A stretch of DNA of 64,000 bases from BNXB01 sp031556375 (GCA_031556375.1 JAVBTA010000059.1:19789-83788); one strand, 5' to 3'; positions 8,105-16,501 are shown, numbered from the stretch's first letter. Notes: generated by a model from the sequence alone, not told the origin. Translations and numbers: made by a program.

Positions 8105-9382
8105 ATGACATCTATTTCACTTGTGTTCCGTCCGTCCTCACGTATAGGCGATTTTCCCGGTAGCCTGTACCTGAGGATTATCTATCAACGGAAAGTAAAA
8201 ACAGTCACTCTCCCGGGACATCTGTACCGCTACGAATGGGATCACCGGAAACAATCCATCATTTATCCCGAAAATAACCCGGTACGCATTACCTACCTCG
8301 AAGAATTGGAACAACATATCAGGGATGCACTTCACATCGCTGAGGAGTTGGTGAAGATGCTCAAGAGTCAAGGCAACTGCACATTGGAGGATATTATCCA
8401 TCAATACCGGATACAAAACTACAACGGTAAATTGCTCTCTTTTGCAGAATTGCTTGCGAAGGGGCTGGAAAAATCCGGGCAATACCGGACTGCCAATGCC
8501 TACCGTACCGTTTCCAGAGGATTGATCGCATTCAACAACGGGAACGACATCCCTCTTTCCGGAATCAATGCTAATCTAATCAAGTCGTTTGAGACCCATT
8601 TGAAAAGCAAAGGGAGGCTTCCTAACACTATCTCCTACTACATGCGTAACCTACGCTGTATTTACAATAAGGCCGTCAAAGAAAAACGCATCCACGCCCG
8701 GCGCGACAGCCCCTTTACCGATGTCTTTACTGGTGTCAAAAAAACACAGAAACGGGCATTGACTGTGGAGGAAGTTGGTCGGCTGAACAGATTGGATCTG
8801 TACACCCGCTTGAAGTCATTGCCTGCCGGATCGGCTGCACACACACATATCGGTAATCTCTATTTTGCATGGCGCCTGTTCTTCTTTTGCTTTCATGCCC
8901 GGGGAATGTGTTTCGTGGACATGGCTTACCTTAAAAAATCACACTTGCAGAAAGGCATGATGTGCTATTACCGGAAAAAGACAGGTCAGCTGATCGAAGT
9001 AAAGATAACACGGGAAATGCAGCGTATCATTGACAGCTTTTCTGGCATGGTAAAGCACTCGGAGTTCGTATTCCCCATTATTACGGATAATAAGAAGGAC
9101 GAAAGGACACAGTACGAAACCGCCATGTGTATCCAGAACCGCCGCTTAAAAGAATTAGCCCAATTGGCTGAGATAGAGAAAACGTTGACTACACACGTAG
9201 CACGCCACTCATGGGCTTCCATCGGCAAACAACAGAACCTGCCCATCTGGGTCATCAGCGAAGGTTTGGGGCATGCTTCCGAGAAAATAACCTATTCCTA
9301 CCTCGCTTCGTTCGACCAGTCGGTTTTGGATAAGGCAAACAAAATAATAGCCAAAGCGATAAAAGGGGAAAAGCGGAACTGA
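8105..9382 (+). CDS. Tyrosine site-specific recombinase, probable DNA invertase
   Basis: This 425-residue protein has the Bacteroidetes integrase layout: an N-terminal arm-binding region (about 1-95), a SAM-like core-binding domain (about 105-205) and the catalytic domain (about 215-410). Catalytic residues can be read as R266 (HARGM), H364 and R367 (HVARH), H390 (LGHAS) and Y399 (ITYSYL), with the expected nine-residue step from H390 to Y399. The same family includes transposon integrases and the master/local DNA invertases of Bacteroides. No excisionase, mobilisation or conjugation genes are nearby. A pair of inverted 25-bp sites starts 54 bp after its stop codon, which favours a role as local invertase of the araC/promoter segment. 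That role is inferred from position. Confidence 0.9.
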   Translation: MTSISLVFRPSSRIGDFPGSLYLRIIYQRKVKTVTLPGHLYRYEWDHRKQSIIYPENNPVRITYLEELEQHIRDALHIAEELVKMLKSQGNCTLEDIIHQYRIQNYNGKLLSFAELLAKGLEKSGQYRTANAYRTVSRGLIAFNNGNDIPLSGINANLIKSFETHLKSKGRLPNTISYYMRNLRCIYNKAVKEKRIHARRDSPFTDVFTGVKKTQKRALTVEEVGRLNRLDLYTRLKSLPAGSAAHTHIGNLYFAWRLFFFCFHARGMCFVDMAYLKKSHLQKGMMCYYRKKTGQLIEVKITREMQRIIDSFSGMVKHSEFVFPIITDNKKDERTQYETAMCIQNRRLKELAQLAEIEKTLTTHVARHSWASIGKQQNLPIWVISEGLGHASEKITYSYLASFDQSVLDKANKIIAKAIKGEKRN

Positions 9383-9400
9383 AAATACAGGGGATTTGTT

Positions 9401-9408
9401 TACTTTTG
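9401..9408 (+). promoter_or_regulatory. candidate fixed promoter reading into the invertible segment
   Basis: TACTTTTG followed by CA fits the Bacteroidetes -7 box. It lies between the recombinase stop and the left inverted site and points rightward. In the present orientation its transcript would be antisense to araC; after inversion it would be sense. No good -33 box is visible. Confidence 0.45.
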
Positions 9409-9435
9409 CATATTAGACAAATAGGATTTCAGACA

Positions 9436-9460
9436 CTCTGACATTTAGTAAATGCCGGAC
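9436..9460 (+). repeat. left inverted recombination-like site
   Basis: The site reads as arm CTCTGACA, 9-bp spacer TTTAGTAAA, arm TGCCGGAC. Bases 9445-9460 (TTAGTAAATGCCGGAC) are an exact 16-bp inverted copy of 10648-10663. The arm-spacer-arm form is that of a tyrosine recombinase crossover site. The left arm here matches its partner at five of eight bases. Confidence 0.8.
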
Positions 9461-9492
9461 TACAGGAATGCTAAGGCATAAAAACCACTCTG

Positions 9493-9524
9493 CAAAGTTA
9501 CAGCGATAATTCGAATTACACAAT
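9493..9524 (-). promoter_or_regulatory. outward promoter of the invertible segment with central palindrome
   Basis: Read on the reverse strand, ATTG (9524-9521) is followed after 20 bp by TAACTTTG (9500-9493) and then CA. This is close to the Bacteroidetes TTTG-N19-21-TAnnTTTG consensus. The spacer contains a perfect 12-bp palindrome TAATTCGAATTA (9507-9518), well placed for a regulator. The promoter now fires through the left site towards the recombinase 3' end, where it would only give antisense RNA. Confidence 0.65.
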
Positions 9525-9552
9525 CATAATATTATCTTAATATATCATAATT

Positions 9553-10413
9553 TCAACTAATCAATGTTCTTTTTCTGATTTTTCCAGGAGCCTCTCCGAG
9601 GTTTGCCTTACAAAAATCAATAAACTGGGAAGAAGAAGTAAAACCAAAATCGGATGCAATTTCCTTGAAAGTCTTTGTACTTGTACAAATCTCCTTATAA
9701 ATAGCCCTTGTTTTCTGTTCCTTCATCCAGGTATAAACTGGAACGCCAAAAACGGCTTTGAACTTACTTGAAAAACCGGAAAAACTGTAGTTCAATGCCT
9801 TTGCCAGCGAGTGAGCTGTATTATGTGACCGGTAATTGTATTTCACCACTTCTACAAAGGCGGTATCGATACTTAATATCTTGTGGAAGAAGTCCCTCAA
9901 TTGTTCATTGCTGTAATAAATACGCAACAATACGAAAAACTCTTTCACTTTGATATCGTGGTAGTACTTGCACCGGAAGTTCCCATCAATGAAGGGGTAA
10001 AGGCTTGTTATATAGTCCAATATCGCTTTGTTGGCTTCCAACGGACAGTGAACCTTTCCATGAGTTGCATATCTTGCATGTCCACCCATAAATAACTGTT
10101 CGATACCATAACTTTCGCAGAGACGGACATGGTCGTACATCCGTACCAGTAGCAGTTCCGTATCGTTGGTTGCAGTATACCGGACATGTGCACCCAATGG
10201 AACGAAAATAAAGGAATTTTTTTTGATACTCGTTTCAGGGTAGTCCTGAAATAAGAACAGCATTTCTCCTTTCAGAATAAATACAACCGTGTTGTAACGA
10301 GCTACCCGTTCACTGGTTTCTCCTTTTTCAATATTCCATACATCAATCATTGCATGATCCGAATTGTCATAATTATAACAAGTGGTATGCTCTTCTAAAT
10401 TACAAAAATCCAT
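9553..10413 (-). CDS. AraC-family transcriptional regulator inside the invertible segment
   Basis: The protein has 286 residues. The N-terminal part (about 1-150) resembles a cupin-like sensor (VFILKGEMLFLF, FIFVPLGAHVRYTA). The C-terminal part (about 185-283) is an AraC DNA-binding domain with SLAKALNYSFSGFSSKFK and SDFGFTSSSQFIDFCK as the two helix-turn-helix units. It is the only gene between the inverted sites and is divergent from the fimbrial operon. No exact TAnnTTTG box was found upstream of it in the present orientation, so it may be weakly expressed here. The fimbrial operon is its likely target by position. Bases 10414-10647 contain no other gene. Confidence 0.88.
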   Translation of the reverse strand: MDFCNLEEHTTCYNYDNSDHAMIDVWNIEKGETSERVARYNTVVFILKGEMLFLFQDYPETSIKKNSFIFVPLGAHVRYTATNDTELLLVRMYDHVRLCESYGIEQLFMGGHARYATHGKVHCPLEANKAILDYITSLYPFIDGNFRCKYYHDIKVKEFFVLLRIYYSNEQLRDFFHKILSIDTAFVEVVKYNYRSHNTAHSLAKALNYSFSGFSSKFKAVFGVPVYTWMKEQKTRAIYKEICTSTKTFKEIASDFGFTSSSQFIDFCKANLGEAPGKIRKRTLIS

Positions 10414-10647
10414 AATATTCTAATAATTAGTTTGTTTAACAAATGTTTAGCAAAAATCCCAGGTAAAAACCCTTCCGCTGACCGGATAAACGGATAACAA
10501 CCAGTGCATTAGACTGACTTCGGGTACTAATTGACTCGAAGATTCTTCAAGATGTTTTGCGAATGTGACATTTTTCCTATTTATCGTTTTCAAAATATCT
10601 ATTTATTAATATGATACACAGCAATTTATATCAAATACAATAGGAGT

Positions 10648-10672
10648 GTCCGGCATTTACTAAGTGCCGGAC
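10648..10672 (-). repeat. right inverted recombination-like site
   Basis: GTCCGGCA (10648-10655), spacer TTTACTAAG (10656-10664) and TGCCGGAC (10665-10672) form a site with perfect 8-bp arms. Bases 10648-10663 are the exact reverse complement of 9445-9460. The spacer differs from the left one at a single outer base. The site ends 39 bp before the first fimbrial ATG. Confidence 0.8.
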
Positions 10673-10711
10673 TATATAATCGGGCTAAGTTTAACATTAA
10701 ATACTCTGATA

Positions 10712-11314
10712 ATGAATAAGAAAGTGATGGCGTTACTCACCGTTTTGTGCCTTGTTTTTCCTGTTTTGCAGGCGCAGGAAAAATCCGGATTCGAATCATC
10801 TGCCACACCGTCATTTGCCATCAAAAGCAACCTGCTTTATGATGCGACCGCAACGTTCAACTTGGGTACCGAAATCAAACTTACCGACAGCTGGACGTTG
10901 GATATCCCCATCAATTACAACCCGTGGACATTCTCGGATAACAAGAAGTGGAAGCACATCCTTGTGCAACCCGAAATACGCTGGTGGACATGCAATGCTT
11001 TCAACGGGCACTTCTTCGGTCTGCACGGGCATTATGCCTATTATAATATAGGAGCATTGGGCAATCCTCCTTTTTCAGAGTACATGAACACTCACCGCTT
11101 TGAAGGCTGGCTGGCGGGAGCAGGTATTTCCTACGGCTACCATTGGTTACTGGGAAAACGCTGGTCACTCGAAGCCACTGTAGGTTTGGGCTACGCCTAC
11201 CTTGATTATGACAAATATCCGTGTACTAAGTGCGGAGAAAAGCTGGGCAGCGAAATGAAAAACTATGTAGGCCCCACGCGTGCCGGAATCAGTTTGATAT
11301 ACATGATTAAATAA
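10712..11314 (+). CDS. DUF3575-like outer-membrane protein, first gene of fimbrial operon
   Basis: A 200-residue protein with an N-terminal signal peptide (MNKKVMALLTVLCLVFPVLQAQ). Its body has alternating aromatic strands (SWTLDIPINYNPWTF, WKHILVQPEIRWW, WSLEATVGLGYAYLDY) typical of small outer-membrane beta-barrels. The KSNLLYDATATFNLG and NYNPWTF segments match the DUF3575 family, which often opens Bacteroidetes fimbrial operons. I chose the ATG at 10712 because the longer GTG-started frame from 10664 would begin inside the right recombination site and lacks a signal peptide. No consensus promoter is visible within 150 bp upstream in the present orientation. Confidence 0.8.
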   Translation: MNKKVMALLTVLCLVFPVLQAQEKSGFESSATPSFAIKSNLLYDATATFNLGTEIKLTDSWTLDIPINYNPWTFSDNKKWKHILVQPEIRWWTCNAFNGHFFGLHGHYAYYNIGALGNPPFSEYMNTHRFEGWLAGAGISYGYHWLLGKRWSLEATVGLGYAYLDYDKYPCTKCGEKLGSEMKNYVGPTRAGISLIYMIK

Positions 11315-11580
11315 CAAAGAATATGAAAAAACATAAAATAATGAATACTTACCATTATTCGCAATGCAGGTAATAATGGCACAAGGGAAAGGGGCTGAAA
11401 GAAATGGCTGACAGTGTGCCATACCGGAGAATTCTGGAAAGCTTCTTTCCCCGATTGCGGCAGTACGATTGCGCATTGGACTATACTGTGATCCGAGAAC
11501 GGTAAAGTGGGCATGGAGACATAGCAAACAAGACAGAAAGGATTACAACTTAATAATAATTAATTTAAAATTCAAAAAGA
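11315..11580 (+). other. gap with possible remnant of a lost fimbrial gene
   Basis: A 16-codon frame opens at 11323 (MKKHKIMNTYHYSQCR) and stops at 11373. The next roughly 200 bp contain no frame with a start, signal peptide or recognisable domain. In related operons a DUF3868-type gene often lies between the DUF3575 gene and the subunit gene. A deletion leaving the 5' end is possible, but this is inference. Confidence 0.3.
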
Positions 11581-12939
11581 ATGAGAAGAAATTTTTTATC
11601 AATGATGCTCGCAGCGGCAGTCCTGATTACGGGTTTTACAAGCTGCAATAATGATGAAGAAGCCTTTAATGAGGGTGGAAATAAGACCAAAAAAGGTGAA
11701 CCAACTACGATGCAGTTAGTTATCCATGCTCCGAAAGCTCCGCAGACCTATGCACCTACAGATAACAATGCGACTGATGCGGAAATTGAGTTGAAAAAGG
11801 TCAATGTACTTATCTACGAGAAAACGGCAGTCGGATACCAGTTGGAGCAGCTTCCCATCACATTAACAATGGCTGATTTTGATGTGAAGTCCGGTAGTGA
11901 CACCTATCTCCTCAAGGCTGACAAGAAAATCTCCACTTTTACAGGAGAAAAACAGGTCTTCGTTGCCGTGAACTTTGAAGGAACGCTTCCAGCAACTATC
12001 GGTGATCCTGTTACGAAGTTGCCGGATTTGGTACAAACATTGACTAGTCCCGATTATCTTTCGAACTCCACATCAGGTTTTGCTATGTTCAGTACGAAGG
12101 CGACCGATGCCAACCTGGTAGCAGAAGATAACACTAACTACGGTACCGCAAATACGCAAAAGGTTACCGTTAAACGTATGGTTGCCAAGATTTCCGTACA
12201 GGAAAGCGCTTCCCTTCGCGACGGCAATAATAAAATCATGAGTAATGGCGGAGAACTTACCGAAGTGGAATTTGCACTTGGAAACGCCAACAAAACATCA
12301 TATCTGATACAGAAAGTCGAAGGAAATGTCGTAAAAGACAATAACTGGGCGTCATTTGCAGACCTTGACTTCTTCCCTGTCAATGCTTCCGGTTACAAAA
12401 CAGTGAACGACAAGAACGCCACCGTTGCCTCAGTTACCCCGGTTTATGTACCCGAAAATACAGCAGAGAAATATGATGTAGATGGAAAAAACCTGACATA
12501 TGTATCTGTCCGGGCTAAATATGCCCCCGAGTTTTTCTGTGACGGAACCGGAACCAGCAAAGGAGCAAATTTGGCCGCGCCGAAACCTTTCTGGACAGTA
12601 ACGCGTGACAACGGCAAACTGTATTACTTCGATGTGGAAGCTGAAGCAAATACCTTTCTTGCCTCTTATCCCACGGCAACTAAAAGTCCTCAATATGTTG
12701 ACGGTTATTGCTACTGGCGCGGCTACCTGAACCAAAAAGGCACTCCTGATGCTACTATCACAGGCTCGACAGTAGCCAAATTCGACGTGTTACGTAATAC
12801 CTATTACAAAGCTACTATTACAGGAATCAAGGCACCCGGATACCCGACCGACCAGGGAAAGGTTACGGAACCTACAACCCTTAATATGGAAGTGAACATT
12901 GAGCCCTGGCAGGTAGTCAACGACGACTGGAATCTCTGA
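11581..12939 (+). CDS. FimA/Mfa1-like major fimbrial subunit (fimbrillin lipoprotein)
   Basis: This 452-residue protein starts with a lipoprotein signal ending in GFTSC, with lipidated Cys22. It then shows a fimbrillin N-terminal beta domain (AEIELKKVNVLIYEK, about 68-82) and a C-terminal domain with YCYWRGYLNQKG and FDVLRNTYYKATITGIKAPG. It ends with the NIEPWQVVNDDW pattern typical of P. gingivalis-type fimbrillins. Such subunits are carried to the cell surface as lipoproteins, trimmed by a protease and then polymerised through the freed strand. It is followed after 9 bp by a strong intercistronic hairpin, which may keep this subunit more abundant than its minor partners. Length and ending suggest the main shaft subunit. 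Confidence 0.85.
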   Translation: MRRNFLSMMLAAAVLITGFTSCNNDEEAFNEGGNKTKKGEPTTMQLVIHAPKAPQTYAPTDNNATDAEIELKKVNVLIYEKTAVGYQLEQLPITLTMADFDVKSGSDTYLLKADKKISTFTGEKQVFVAVNFEGTLPATIGDPVTKLPDLVQTLTSPDYLSNSTSGFAMFSTKATDANLVAEDNTNYGTANTQKVTVKRMVAKISVQESASLRDGNNKIMSNGGELTEVEFALGNANKTSYLIQKVEGNVVKDNNWASFADLDFFPVNASGYKTVNDKNATVASVTPVYVPENTAEKYDVDGKNLTYVSVRAKYAPEFFCDGTGTSKGANLAAPKPFWTVTRDNGKLYYFDVEAEANTFLASYPTATKSPQYVDGYCYWRGYLNQKGTPDATITGSTVAKFDVLRNTYYKATITGIKAPGYPTDQGKVTEPTTLNMEVNIEPWQVVNDDWNL

Positions 12940-12948
12940 TCATCTGTT

Positions 12949-12980
12949 TATGGAAGCAGGAAAACAATCCTGCTTCCATA
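12949..12980 (+). terminator. intercistronic hairpin after the fimbrillin gene
   Basis: A perfect 13-bp stem (TATGGAAGCAGGA, 12949-12961, with its complement at 12968-12980) has a 6-nt loop. The following sequence is only moderately T-rich, so partial termination or mRNA protection is more likely than full termination. Confidence 0.6.
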
Positions 12981-13012
12981 TTTACTTTCCTGTAAAATAA
13001 ATATCATAAAAA

Positions 13013-13918
13013 ATGAAACTATCTACACGAATATACTTATTGGCTTTGCTGTTACCCATTTTCTTTTCAGGCTGCATCAAAGAAGATATGTCGGATTGTC
13101 CCACAGGATTGAAAGTCTATTTCACTTACGAACCTGCGACTTATGCCCGTACAGGTATAAATCCGGCGGAAGTGGATAGGATAGATCTCTTCCTGTTTGA
13201 TACGCAGGGTATTTTCCGGGGCGTGTGGACGGATGAGACTCCCCGGTTAAGCCCTGATTATTTTATGACCATCCCCAATCCTCCCGAGGGTAATTGCCGT
13301 TTTGTAGCTTGGGGAGGCCTACACGGATGCTACTCCGTCCAACCTGCAATATTCACAGTAGGGAAAACGACATTTGATGAAGCCATAATGGCTTTAGACC
13401 ATGCTTCCGGTAAAATAGAAGCCGGACTTCAGCCTTTATTTTTTGCGACCAAAGATACAAGGATACTTACATCCCGTGGGGGAAATCAGATAAACATGCC
13501 ATTAGTTCAGGCATATAACACCCTGAACCTGACTACGGAAAATCTTCTTGCCAACGGAGATACCTACCGTTTTACCATCAAAGATAATAACGGAAAATAC
13601 AAATTCGACTACTCGTTCGCTCCTGACAGCGACTTCATATATACTACCACTTGTAACAAGGACGAACAAGGGCAACTCCAATCCACTCTGAACGTACTCC
13701 GTCTGGAAGGTGACCGGCATCCGGTTATCGAAATCACCAATGAGACCAAAGGCACCATCCTCTACCGGGAAGATCTGGTTAAACTTATCAATGCCGCCGG
13801 ACAAATCGACTACGGAACTACCCATGCGTTCGATATCCACCTGAAATTCGGGATGGAGGTATCGGTCAGCATCAATGGCTGGCAAGTTGTATTGGATGGC
13901 AACATCATTCTAAAATAA
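13013..13918 (+). CDS. FimB/Mfa2-family fimbrial anchor lipoprotein
   Basis: A 301-residue protein with a lipobox at FFSGC (Cys21), followed by SDCPTGLKVYFTY, the start of the FimB/Mfa2 family. VDRIDLFLFDTQGIFRG (about 54-70) is the first-domain strand typical of the group. The protein ends in a GWQVVLDGNIIL strand. Known Mfa2/FimB proteins anchor the shaft in the outer membrane and limit its length. The gene lies between the major subunit and the 855-residue adhesin gene, in the same order as in mfa/fim loci. Base use resembles that of the neighbouring operon genes. Confidence 0.87.
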   Translation: MKLSTRIYLLALLLPIFFSGCIKEDMSDCPTGLKVYFTYEPATYARTGINPAEVDRIDLFLFDTQGIFRGVWTDETPRLSPDYFMTIPNPPEGNCRFVAWGGLHGCYSVQPAIFTVGKTTFDEAIMALDHASGKIEAGLQPLFFATKDTRILTSRGGNQINMPLVQAYNTLNLTTENLLANGDTYRFTIKDNNGKYKFDYSFAPDSDFIYTTTCNKDEQGQLQSTLNVLRLEGDRHPVIEITNETKGTILYREDLVKLINAAGQIDYGTTHAFDIHLKFGMEVSVSINGWQVVLDGNIILK

Positions 13919-13933
13919 AAACAAGATACGGAT

Positions 13934-16501
13934 ATGAACAAAACAAAATTTATCCTGTGGTTAATACTCCCTGTGCTTTCTCTGTCATCATGTACTGATG
14001 ACTCTTTTGTGGAAGACTCTTCCGGAAAGAAGACCAACAAAGCTACTATCAGGGTAACCTTGCAGATGCCTGCGGCTGCACCCAGAACGTATGCGATCTC
14101 CGAGATCGATGAAAACCATGTGGAAACAGTGGATGTACTTGCCTTCAAGCAGGTCACGCCGGATGCACAACATCCTTCGGGCTGGACTTTCGTCTACAGC
14201 GCCAAAGGGACAGCAATCACGAATATACAGGATAACAATCCCAACAAAGCCAAAAAACAATTCGATATAACCCTGATTAAGGATAAATCTAATGAACAAT
14301 GCCTTGTGGTACTTGCCAATGTCCGTACTCAACTGGAGGATATGGAGCGCGAGGGGATAACGGCAGGTGCCGACAAGGATGCCTTGTTGAAACGATTTGT
14401 GTTTGCCAATGCAGGTAGCTGGAACGCCAACAATGATAACAGTAAGGCAGAAGGTGATGCCGACCGTTTCATGCCTTTCCCTATGTGGGGAGAGATAATG
14501 GAAACTGTGGATGACGCTACTACGCAAATCGGTTCTGTAACGATGTTGCGGGGGATTGTACGGCTGGATGTCGTGTTGGGAAATGGTGTGGTCACTGCCG
14601 GAAATTTCTTGCTGGATGAAATTTACGTCTATAACAGTAAGAATAAAGGGCAGGTAGTACCAGATAAGACCAATCTGGCAACTCCTACAAGGGTCAAAAA
14701 TGCTACTGTCCCTGAAGGTAGCATCAATAATGGCATGCCGTTGGTATATCCGGTTCCATCGACTATGAAAAAGGCATTTGAGCGTACAGTTTACCTGTTT
14801 GAGGCCAAAGCCGTCTCCCATGATAAATCCTCCGAAGCGACTTGTGTAGTTGTAGGCGGGACTTATGGGACAGATAGTAAAACGACATACTACAGGTTGG
14901 ACTTCTTTGAGTCGGATGGTAAAACCTACCGCGACCTGCTGAGAAACTTCCTTTACCGGATCAATATTATCAGCGTATCGGGTAGCGGCTACCCCACCCC
15001 GGAAGATGCTTTCAATTCCAAACCACTCAACATGAAAGCGGAAGTTAAAATATGGGATGATGCAAGTATGGGAAATGTTATCTTTGACGGACAGTACCTA
15101 CTGGCTGTCAGCCAAGCGGAGTTTGAGGTACCGAGAGAAGAAAAGATATATCGCAAATTGACAGTTAATACGGATTACCCTGAAGGTTGGGAAGCTAAAG
15201 TAACCTCAGGAGAGGCTTGGCTTACTCTTGATGGGAATCCTAAAGGAGGTATCGGAACAAATCCTTTATCATTCAAAGTAAAAGATAATATCGGAGGCTC
15301 CCTGCGTACAGGCATAATAAGAATTGTTGCCGGGCGATTATCTTACGAAGTGAAGGTATCCCAAACCGATAAGCCCGGACTGGAAATCAGAACTTCAGCC
15401 GATGCGTTGGAATTTCCCAATTATAATATACAGCAACAGTCATTGACAATCGACTGGGAACCATATGGTAAACCGTGTCAACTTTATTATTCTTCAAGTT
15501 ATGGCGGAGTTTTCTTGGAAACCATAGTTCCTTCTGTTATTTCGGGCGGGCACTATGAATTAGGGATTAAACCGAAGGAAATAACAGCCGACGAGTTAAA
15601 GAACAACCCGTTTCTGACAAAAGAAAGCAAATTAAAAATTACGGCAACCAGCGATGAAGGGATAAGCGAAGTAAAAGATATAACCGTCCGGCAAACCAAC
15701 TATACAGTGGTTCCTGAAATAGATGATTTTTATCAAATGGATGGAAAAACATATTCTTTCAAAATAAGATCCAACGCAATATGGCGGGTTGAAGAAATAA
15801 CGGATGAAAAGAATGTTCTTGAATCCACCTCTCTACATATTGGAAATCAAAAAGGAGCAGGAGAAACTACCGTAACGATCACGCTTAAGAATGACATGGC
15901 AAACGAAGGCAAAATAGGCTCTGCCAAGGTGAGATACAGGATCCGTAGTACCCAAAATAAGTTCAAAGACGTAACTTTCGAAATTAATGCAGTTTCAGCC
16001 TATATCATCCGTGCGGCAGATGTCCCAAAAAATGGAGAAGAGGGCGGACTGGATCAGGATTTGTTGGTTCAGTTAAAGGATTTGCAAAACAAAACCACCT
16101 GGTTTGGGTACAATAATCGGAGTAGCGCTTCGCCTTTCTCGCATGTTGATCCACCTGGGGCGCCCCAGGACAATCCTGTTAATCCCAAAAGTTGCGCAGC
16201 CTTGACAACAGGAGGGTTCAATGACTGGCGTATGCCTTCCATGAGAGAACAGCTTGCTATATTTACTTACATCCGTAGTACAGGCGGAAATTTTAAATAT
16301 TATAATTTTGTCAATAACTCACTTGTCGGCGCATCTACAGTATATTCTACCAGTACTCAGGATGGTGAAGCATCAGGGAATTATCTCGTATCTGTTCATC
16401 CCTCAAATCCGGAAGTGCGTCATGGGTTAAATACATATACGTATTATTCTCTAAAAACCTATGATAGTCTCAATGCTCGTTGCGTGCGTACCATAAAATA
16501 A
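13934..16501 (+). CDS. Large fimbrial accessory or tip protein (lipoprotein)
   Basis: The 855-residue product has a lipobox LSLSSC (Cys20) and a fimbrillin-like N-terminal half (ETVDVLAFKQ at about 55; DLLRNFLYRINIISVSGSGYP at about 335). One or two BACON-like beta repeats follow (REEKIYRKLTVNTDYPEGW and a second near 480-580). The C-terminus (about 690-855) has FNDWRMPSMREQLAIF and NARCVRTIK, resembling the DUF1566/Fibrobacter-major-domain lectin-like fold. This composition suggests the exposed tip or adhesin of the fimbria, the counterpart of FimC-E or Mfa3-5. It starts 15 bp after the anchor gene, and its stop overlaps the next start (TAATG). The ligand is unknown. Confidence 0.75.
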   Translation: MNKTKFILWLILPVLSLSSCTDDSFVEDSSGKKTNKATIRVTLQMPAAAPRTYAISEIDENHVETVDVLAFKQVTPDAQHPSGWTFVYSAKGTAITNIQDNNPNKAKKQFDITLIKDKSNEQCLVVLANVRTQLEDMEREGITAGADKDALLKRFVFANAGSWNANNDNSKAEGDADRFMPFPMWGEIMETVDDATTQIGSVTMLRGIVRLDVVLGNGVVTAGNFLLDEIYVYNSKNKGQVVPDKTNLATPTRVKNATVPEGSINNGMPLVYPVPSTMKKAFERTVYLFEAKAVSHDKSSEATCVVVGGTYGTDSKTTYYRLDFFESDGKTYRDLLRNFLYRINIISVSGSGYPTPEDAFNSKPLNMKAEVKIWDDASMGNVIFDGQYLLAVSQAEFEVPREEKIYRKLTVNTDYPEGWEAKVTSGEAWLTLDGNPKGGIGTNPLSFKVKDNIGGSLRTGIIRIVAGRLSYEVKVSQTDKPGLEIRTSADALEFPNYNIQQQSLTIDWEPYGKPCQLYYSSSYGGVFLETIVPSVISGGHYELGIKPKEITADELKNNPFLTKESKLKITATSDEGISEVKDITVRQTNYTVVPEIDDFYQMDGKTYSFKIRSNAIWRVEEITDEKNVLESTSLHIGNQKGAGETTVTITLKNDMANEGKIGSAKVRYRIRSTQNKFKDVTFEINAVSAYIIRAADVPKNGEEGGLDQDLLVQLKDLQNKTTWFGYNNRSSASPFSHVDPPGAPQDNPVNPKSCAALTTGGFNDWRMPSMREQLAIFTYIRSTGGNFKYYNFVNNSLVGASTVYSTSTQDGEASGNYLVSVHPSNPEVRHGLNTYTYYSLKTYDSLNARCVRTIK

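Larger units (their letters stand above)
9461..10647. other. predicted invertible segment carrying araC and an outward promoter
   Basis: About 1.19 kb is enclosed by the inverted sites 9436-9460 and 10648-10672, directly downstream of the tyrosine recombinase gene. It contains one AraC-family gene on the reverse strand and, near the left end, a good leftward promoter. Inversion maps a position x to 20108 minus x, which would move that promoter to about 10608-10615, pointing into the fimbrial operon, and would turn araC to the same direction as the operon. Seen: the repeats, recombinase and promoter motifs. Inferred: that inversion occurs and acts as a switch. Confidence 0.7.

Noticed and set aside
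10664..10711. GTG start extending the DUF3575 protein by 16 residues
   Set aside because: It would begin inside the right recombination site and put residues before a normal signal peptide. The ATG at 10712 is better.
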